A stretch of 9,755 bases of DNA from an uncultured Clostridia bacterium (GTDB lineage Bacteria; Bacillota; Clostridia; Oscillospirales; UBA644), in NCBI GenBank assembly GCA_904502105.1, contig CAJGDF010000046.1, positions 1-9,755 on the forward strand, written 5' to 3'. Each line of letters opens with the position of its first letter. Position 1 is the first letter of the stretch. This document shows positions 5,161 to 9,755 of this stretch, piece by piece. Position numbers and translations under genes: made by a program. The notes beneath the pieces are model-generated. The model worked only from the letters and a program-made list of their open reading frames with translations, was not told the origin of the DNA and made no database searches.

Positions 5161-6249
5161 ATGGAAACAAAGATCAGAGATATTTGCCGTGAATTTAAAA
5201 TCAAGGGTGAGTATCTGTCCTATGAAGAAATAACGATAGGAAACGTAAACAAGACATATAAAGTAAATTTCAAAAACGATGACGGCAGTGTGTCGTCATA
5301 TGTTGTGCAGGAAGTTAATACATATGTGTTCAAAAGCCCTGAGCAGGTTATGGAGAACATAGCAAACGTAACCGAGTTTATACATGCTAAAAAACCTGAC
5401 GAATTATCCCTACACTATTATCATACAATCGACCATAAGACATATATTTTTGATAAAACGGGGTTTTGGCGTCTTTTTAACTACATTCCATCCGCAACAT
5501 ATAACGTCTGCGACGATCTTGAGATAGTATGCAATGCAGGAACGGCTTTCGGTGAATTTCAGATGATGCTTTCCGATTTTGATGCTTCAAAATTACACGA
5601 AACCATCCCCCATTTTCACAATACAATTAAGCGTTACGAAAAACTTATTTCGGATGCAAACGAAGACCCGTACGGAAGAGTAAAAGAAGTTAAAGAAGAG
5701 CTTGAATGGCTGTTATCCGTTAAAGAAAAAGCTTGTACAATGACAAATATGAGAAACAACGGCGAGCTTCCGCTCCGAGTTACTCATAACGATACAAAAA
5801 TCAACAATGTTCTTTTTGATAAAACGACAAAGAAGGCGCTTGTTGTTATTGATCTTGATACGGTTATGCCGGGGCTTGTTGGTCACGACTTCGGAGATGC
5901 GATAAGATTTGCGACAAATTACGTTGAAGAAGATTGCAGGGAATACGAAAAAGCAGGTGTCAATCTCGACGTTTTCACCGCTTTCACAAAAGGGTTTATA
6001 AAACAGACCGTTCATACTTTAACAGAAAATGAGCTTAACACCTTGGCACTTGGCGGATTTGTTCTTGCTTGTGAGCTTTCAACAAGATTCCTCGATGATT
6101 ATATTATCGGCGACAAATATTTCAAGATAAGATATCCCGAACATAATCTTGTAAGGACCAAATGCCAGATCGCACTTGCAAAAGATATGTTGACTAAAAT
6201 GGATCAGATGAATGATATTGTGTTAAATTTTGCAAATAAATACAGATAA
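5161..6249 (+). CDS. nahK: N-acetylhexosamine 1-kinase (NahK-type, aminoglycoside-phosphotransferase fold)
   Basis: At 362 residues the protein matches the length of bifidobacterial NahK and shares its signature stretches in order: a GNVNKTYKV nucleotide-loop region (27-35), YVVQEVNTYVF (47-57), GEFQMMLSDFDASKLHETIPHFH (131-153, very close to NahK), LRVTHNDTKINN (205-216, Asp211 catalytic base), IDLDTVMPG (230-238, metal-binding Asp), HDFGDAIRF (242-250) and YPEHNLVRT (325-333). NahK uses ATP to phosphorylate GlcNAc or GalNAc at the anomeric carbon, salvaging sugars freed from lacto-N-biose or mucin-type glycans towards UDP-sugars. The ATG has AAAGGA (5147-5152) 8 bases upstream. The usual partner, lacto-N-biose phosphorylase, is absent here. 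It is followed by a strong terminator. Family confidence is high; the exact hexosamine preference is not readable. Confidence 0.84.
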   Translation: METKIRDICREFKIKGEYLSYEEITIGNVNKTYKVNFKNDDGSVSSYVVQEVNTYVFKSPEQVMENIANVTEFIHAKKPDELSLHYYHTIDHKTYIFDKTGFWRLFNYIPSATYNVCDDLEIVCNAGTAFGEFQMMLSDFDASKLHETIPHFHNTIKRYEKLISDANEDPYGRVKEVKEELEWLLSVKEKACTMTNMRNNGELPLRVTHNDTKINNVLFDKTTKKALVVIDLDTVMPGLVGHDFGDAIRFATNYVEEDCREYEKAGVNLDVFTAFTKGFIKQTVHTLTENELNTLALGGFVLACELSTRFLDDYIIGDKYFKIRYPEHNLVRTKCQIALAKDMLTKMDQMNDIVLNFANKYR

Positions 6250-6270
6250 TTTAATAATCAATAAATCATA

Positions 6271-6320
6271 AAAACCTCCTACAGCAGTTTTATTAACGAT
6301 CTGCTATAGGAGGTTTTTTA
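6271..6320. terminator. Bidirectional intrinsic terminator between nahK and hydF
   Basis: The arms at 6271-6287 (AAAACCTCCTACAGCAG) and 6301-6317 (CTGCTATAGGAGGTTTT) pair along 17 positions with one mismatch and a 13-base loop. In the plus-strand transcript the odd pair is C-A; in the minus-strand transcript it is G-U, so the stem is fully paired in that direction. Each side ends in a U-run (TTTTTT after the plus-strand arm, TTTTT on the minus strand). It sits between convergent genes and can end both the kinase operon and the hydEGF operon. Confidence 0.92.
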
Positions 6321-6370
6321 GTCTGAAAATTTATGTTTTTATATTTTATAAAACATTTTTCACCGATTTA

Positions 6371-7573
6371 TCAATCAAGCTCTTTCTGAATTTCGGGGAA
6401 CGGTGAAAGTGAACGTTTCAAGAGGCCATGTATATGCGCGATAGCGATACCGTAGTTTGTAATCGGTATCTCGTTATCTGAAGCATGACGAATACGGAAT
6501 TTCATTTCACGTTCGTTCAACATACATCCTCCACAATGAACTATAAGCGCATATTTTGAAAGGTCCTCGGGAAAATCTCCACCGGATGTAAATTCAAAAT
6601 TTATATCCTTACCGCAGAAGCCTTTTATCCAGTTGGGAAGCTTAACTGTTCCGATATCGTTGCATTGACGGTGATGTGTGCAGCCCTCGGAAATTAGAAC
6701 GGTATCGCCGTCGTTAAGTTTGCTGAGTTTTGCCGCCCCTCTTACAACCTGAAGAAGATCACCTTTATATCGTGCAAAAAGGATAGAGAAAGATGTTAAA
6801 AGAATATCATCCGGTGTATCTTTGCCTACCTTTCCGAAAGCCTGGGAGTCGGTTATAACGAGCTTTGGCTTATCTGTCATAGAAGAAAGGGCTTTTTTAA
6901 GCTCTGTATCGCGTGTTACGGTGGCAATAGCCCCCGAATCAAGAATATCTCTGATAGTTTGCTGCTGAGGTAAAATAAGGCGTCCCTTTGGTGCAGAAGA
7001 GTCAATAGGAACAACAAGAACTATATTATCCCCGGGTTCAATAATATCGCCGACGATACGTTTCTGATCATTATCTGAACCTGAGAGTTTACCTATCTTT
7101 TCTTTGAGTTCATATATATTGGTACCGTTTTTTGCGCTGACATATATAGAATTTTCAGTTTCGGCAGGAATATTTTCAAGAACATCGCTTTTGTTGAAAG
7201 CAATAACATAAGGGATATTTTTCTGTTCAAAGAGTTCCTTGAGTTTTATATCATCATCACTCATACCCTTATCAGCATCAACAACAAGGATAGCGATATC
7301 TGTTTTATTGAGGACTCTTTTGGTTCGTTTAACACGAAGCTCGCCGAGCTCGCCCGAATCGTCGATACCGGGAGTATCAATTATAACAACGGGACCGATA
7401 GGAAGAAGCTCCATGGATTTTTCGACCGCATCGGTGGTCGTCCCCTTGACATCGGAAACAACAGACACGCTCTGTCCTGTCACCGCATTGACAACACTTG
7501 ATTTACCTGCATTTCGCAAACCGAAAAAGCCTATGTGAACACGTTCGGATGTTGCTTTATCATTAAGACCCAT
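6371..7573 (-). CDS. hydF: [FeFe]-hydrogenase H-cluster maturation GTPase HydF
   Basis: This 400-residue protein is full length. The N-terminal GTPase domain shows all motifs: G1 GLRNAGKSS (18-26), G2 threonines at 45-47, G3 DTPG (66-69), G4 NKSD (127-130) and G5 SAK (146-148). A dimerisation domain follows, then the iron-sulfur cluster domain with Cys298-Thr-His300 and His346-Cys347-Gly-Gly-Cys350, matching the HydF pattern C-x-H-x(44-53)-H-C-x-x-C. HydF is the scaffold on which the 2Fe subcluster is assembled before transfer to apo-hydrogenase HydA. The ATG lies 10 bases after the hydG stop, and its AAGAGG ribosome binding site overlaps that stop codon. It is the last gene before the bidirectional terminator. 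Confidence 0.97.
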   Translation of the reverse strand: MGLNDKATSERVHIGFFGLRNAGKSSVVNAVTGQSVSVVSDVKGTTTDAVEKSMELLPIGPVVIIDTPGIDDSGELGELRVKRTKRVLNKTDIAILVVDADKGMSDDDIKLKELFEQKNIPYVIAFNKSDVLENIPAETENSIYVSAKNGTNIYELKEKIGKLSGSDNDQKRIVGDIIEPGDNIVLVVPIDSSAPKGRLILPQQQTIRDILDSGAIATVTRDTELKKALSSMTDKPKLVITDSQAFGKVGKDTPDDILLTSFSILFARYKGDLLQVVRGAAKLSKLNDGDTVLISEGCTHHRQCNDIGTVKLPNWIKGFCGKDINFEFTSGGDFPEDLSKYALIVHCGGCMLNEREMKFRIRHASDNEIPITNYGIAIAHIHGLLKRSLSPFPEIQKELD

Positions 7574-7583
7574 AATTTACCTC

Positions 7584-9032
7584 TTAAAATCTGAAGTCAC
7601 GGCTGTTTGAATTTACGATAGCCTCAATATTCTTTCTTGCAATGCCTCTGACTTTTTCATTGGGAACTTTTTCAAGCTCACGTTCGATAAGCTCAAAGCC
7701 TTTTTTCTTTGTATCCTCGGAAGCATAGTCGGAAAGGAATTCAGCGAGAGTCATAAGAGCATTGGGATGACAACAGTTAAGAATTTGTCCGCTCTTACAG
7801 AGACTCATAAATCTGTCACCGGTCCTGCCTTCTCTGTAACAAGCAGTACAGAAAGAGGGAATAAATCCAAGTCCGATCATCCAGTTTACAACCTCATCAA
7901 GCGTTCTCTGGTCAGAAACGTCAAACTGTTCAGTGTCGTGAGGACGTTCTTCTTCAGTATAACCGCCTACAGACGTACGTGATGCACCGCTTATCTGTGA
8001 AATACCGATATTAAGAGCTCTTTCGCGAACAGCCTGGCTTTCTCTTGTGGAAATAATCATTCCGGTATACGGAACCGCAATTCTGATACAAGCAATGATT
8101 TTAGCAAATGTTTCGTCATCAATACCGTTATCAAAAACAGACGGGTCGATATCGTCGGCACGCTTGATTCTGGGAACACTTATAGTATGCGGACCGACAC
8201 CGAAAGCCGCTTCAAGATGTTCGGCATGCATAAGAAGGCCTGCAAATTCGTATTTGTAAAGCTCAAGACCGAAAAGAACACCGAGACCTACATCGTCAAT
8301 ACCGCCCTGCATTGCTCTGTCCATAGCTTCGGTATGATAATCATAGTTATGCTTGGGACCGGTGGGATGAAGTTCAAGATAGCTCTTTTTGTGGTAAGTT
8401 TCCTGGAAAAGGATATAAGTACCGATACCTGCTTCTTTAAGCTTGCGGTAGTTTTCAACGGTAGTAGCCGCAATGTTAACATTTACACGGCGTATAGCAC
8501 CGTTTTTATGTTTGATAGAGTATATGGTTTTGATACTTTCAAGAATATATTCAAGGGGATTATTGACAGGGTCTTCACCTGCTTCGAGCGCAAGACGTTT
8601 ATGGCCCATATCCTGAAGAGCAATAACTTCTTTCTCAATTTCTTCCTGAGTGAGTTTTTTACGGCAGATATTTTTGTTCTTTGCATGGTAAGGACAGTAA
8701 ACGCAGCCGTTGACACAATAGTTTGAAAGATAAAGAGGCGCAAACATAACGATTCTGTTGCCATAAAGAGCAAGCTTGATCTCCTCGGCAAGTTTGTACA
8801 TTTCTTCAACTTTTTCGGGTATATCGCATGCAAGAAGAACAGATGCCTCTCTGTGTGTAAGACCTGCGCAACGTGTTTCATTACCGTTCTTTACAGGACG
8901 CGCTTTTTCAAGAATACTATCGATAAGCTCGATATTATGTTTATTCTGTTCAGCATATTCAATAGTTGCGAGGATCTCCTCATCATTGATAAATTCTTCA
9001 GCTTTTAAAGATTTGGGATCGTATTTAGCCAT
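7584..9032 (-). CDS. hydG: [FeFe]-hydrogenase H-cluster radical SAM maturase HydG (tyrosine lyase)
   Basis: HydG splits tyrosine with S-adenosylmethionine to supply CO and cyanide for the hydrogenase H-cluster. From the chosen start the protein has 482 residues. The radical SAM cluster motif C-x3-C-x2-C is at 106-113 within NYCVNGCVYC. The second, HydG-specific cluster motif C-x2-C-x22-C is at 395, 398 and 421, so both clusters can form. Two ATGs compete: the one ending at 9041 sits only 2 bases after AAAGG, too close, while the ATG ending at 9032 (protein begins MAKYDPK) is 9-11 bases from it, so I prefer the latter; the difference is three residues (MNK). hydE lies 60-69 bases upstream and hydF 10 bases downstream, forming one operon. 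Confidence 0.97.
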   Translation of the reverse strand: MAKYDPKSLKAEEFINDEEILATIEYAEQNKHNIELIDSILEKARPVKNGNETRCAGLTHREASVLLACDIPEKVEEMYKLAEEIKLALYGNRIVMFAPLYLSNYCVNGCVYCPYHAKNKNICRKKLTQEEIEKEVIALQDMGHKRLALEAGEDPVNNPLEYILESIKTIYSIKHKNGAIRRVNVNIAATTVENYRKLKEAGIGTYILFQETYHKKSYLELHPTGPKHNYDYHTEAMDRAMQGGIDDVGLGVLFGLELYKYEFAGLLMHAEHLEAAFGVGPHTISVPRIKRADDIDPSVFDNGIDDETFAKIIACIRIAVPYTGMIISTRESQAVRERALNIGISQISGASRTSVGGYTEEERPHDTEQFDVSDQRTLDEVVNWMIGLGFIPSFCTACYREGRTGDRFMSLCKSGQILNCCHPNALMTLAEFLSDYASEDTKKKGFELIERELEKVPNEKVRGIARKNIEAIVNSNSRDFRF

Positions 9033-9101
9033 TTTATTCATTTCCTTTCTTTCGGTCAGAATTAACTTTCCGTTCAGATATATTTATGATTTAGTTTTAA
9101 C

Positions 9102-9755
9102 TTATTTGGAGATGTCGCCCCTTGCGGTAACGACTTCATACCCTATTTTTGCCATTTGTTCTCTTAACTCAATAAGACTTTGTGCAGATTCACTTCCCGA
9201 GATTGCTTTACCGTCATAAAGAGAATATTTTTTTCTTTCAGAAAACGGTGAGAGATTGGGCATAACAACATTTGCACCTGCAAGTATTCCTCGCTCTCTT
9301 CCGTTTTTCTCAATAGAAGCAAGGGCAGTTGTTGACGGTAAAAGAATATTCGGTTTTATCAACCTTATAAGAGATAACAGGTAAACTGTTAAATCAACAC
9401 TTCCTGCAGGTTTATCGAAAAACGGGGTGTCTTTATGCGGAAGATAAGGACCGATACCGCACATTTCGGGAGAGAATGTTTCAATAAACCTCAGGTCTTC
9501 GGCACGTGTTCGGGATGTTTGCCAGGGGGAGCCAACCATAAAACCGCAACCCGTCTGAAAACCGATAGATTTCAGATTATGAAGGCATTCCATTCTGTTT
9601 TCAAAAGACATATTTGACGGATGAAGCTTTTCGTAATGCTCTTTATTTGCTGTTTCATGACGAAGCAGATATCTGTCCGCGCCTGCAGCAAACATTGCCG
9701 CGTAATCTTCTTTTAAATATTCTCCAAGAGAAAGAGTTACGGCACAATCAGGGAA
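9102..9755 (-). CDS. hydE: [FeFe]-hydrogenase H-cluster radical SAM maturase HydE, C-terminal part (runs off the right edge)
   Basis: The frame is open to the window edge: 20 codons precede the first internal Met (9695), beginning FPDCAVTLSLGEY. The visible 217 residues contain GADRYLLRHETANKEHYEKLHP (about 27-48 of the fragment), GCGFMVGSPWQT, EMCGIGPYLPHKDTPF and a PNILLPSTTALASI strand. These are hallmarks of HydE, a biotin-synthase-like radical SAM enzyme acting on the iron-cysteine synthon made by HydG during assembly of the 2Fe subcluster. The N-terminal Cx3Cx2C cluster motif lies beyond the window, so intactness cannot be judged. The spacing to hydG has no terminator, and the promoter of the hydEGF operon must lie further right. 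Confidence 0.95.
   Translation of the reverse strand, partial: FPDCAVTLSLGEYLKEDYAAMFAAGADRYLLRHETANKEHYEKLHPSNMSFENRMECLHNLKSIGFQTGCGFMVGSPWQTSRTRAEDLRFIETFSPEMCGIGPYLPHKDTPFFDKPAGSVDLTVYLLSLIRLIKPNILLPSTTALASIEKNGRERGILAGANVVMPNLSPFSERKKYSLYDGKAISGSESAQSLIELREQMAKIGYEVVTARGDISK

Noticed and set aside
5161..6249. Annotation as an aminoglycoside resistance kinase or choline kinase
   Set aside because: The fold is shared, but the length and stretches such as DFDASKLHETIPHFH and YPEHNLVRT match NahK specifically.
8187..8726. Open plus-strand frame of 179 codons
   Set aside because: It lies wholly inside hydG on the opposite strand, has low-complexity hydrophobic composition and no recognisable domain. 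hydG is certain, with both cluster motifs intact.

Overview
The window reads as chromosomal DNA of an anaerobic, AT-rich, Gram-positive-type bacterium, most likely a gut or rumen Clostridia. The grounds are [FeFe]-hydrogenase maturation genes, sigma-A-like promoters with purine-rich ribosome binding sites (AAAGAGG, AAAGGA), meso-DAP dehydrogenase at the left edge, and a DUF6054-type small protein, a family I associate with Firmicutes. No phage, transposase, CRISPR, tRNA or rRNA is visible. Genes are tightly packed and no gap exceeds 240 bases.

Layout. (1) 1-275: 5' end of ddh (minus strand) with its own promoter and an unusual leader: a 19-base palindrome lies exactly between a strong Shine-Dalgarno sequence and an ATG. 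(2) 316-4629: a five-gene minus-strand operon fired from a near-consensus promoter. In transcription order it encodes a pyridoxamine-phosphate-oxidase-like flavin protein, a compact GH78-like (rhamnosidase-type) glycosidase, a uroporphyrinogen-decarboxylase-superfamily protein, a CE4-like polysaccharide deacetylase and a GNAT acetyltransferase. Junctions are 29, -4, 17 and 5 bases. (3) 4683-6320: a divergent plus-strand operon from a perfect-consensus promoter, encoding a DUF6054-like protein and an N-acetylhexosamine 1-kinase (NahK-type), closed by a bidirectional terminator. (4) 6371-9755: hydE-hydG-hydF on the minus strand, the H-cluster maturation set, with hydE entering from the right edge.

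How the genes work together. HydE, HydG and HydF build and deliver the 2Fe subcluster of [FeFe]-hydrogenase; the structural hydrogenase is not in the window. The central divergent pair of operons looks like intracellular carbohydrate handling: NahK phosphorylates free GlcNAc/GalNAc at C1, while the opposite operon combines a glycosidase, a carbohydrate deacetylase and an acetyltransferase with a URO-D-fold protein and a flavin-type protein. None of these proteins starts with a recognisable signal peptide, so the chemistry is probably cytoplasmic. The five-gene cassette, whose substrate cannot be read from sequence, is the best candidate here for an undescribed system.
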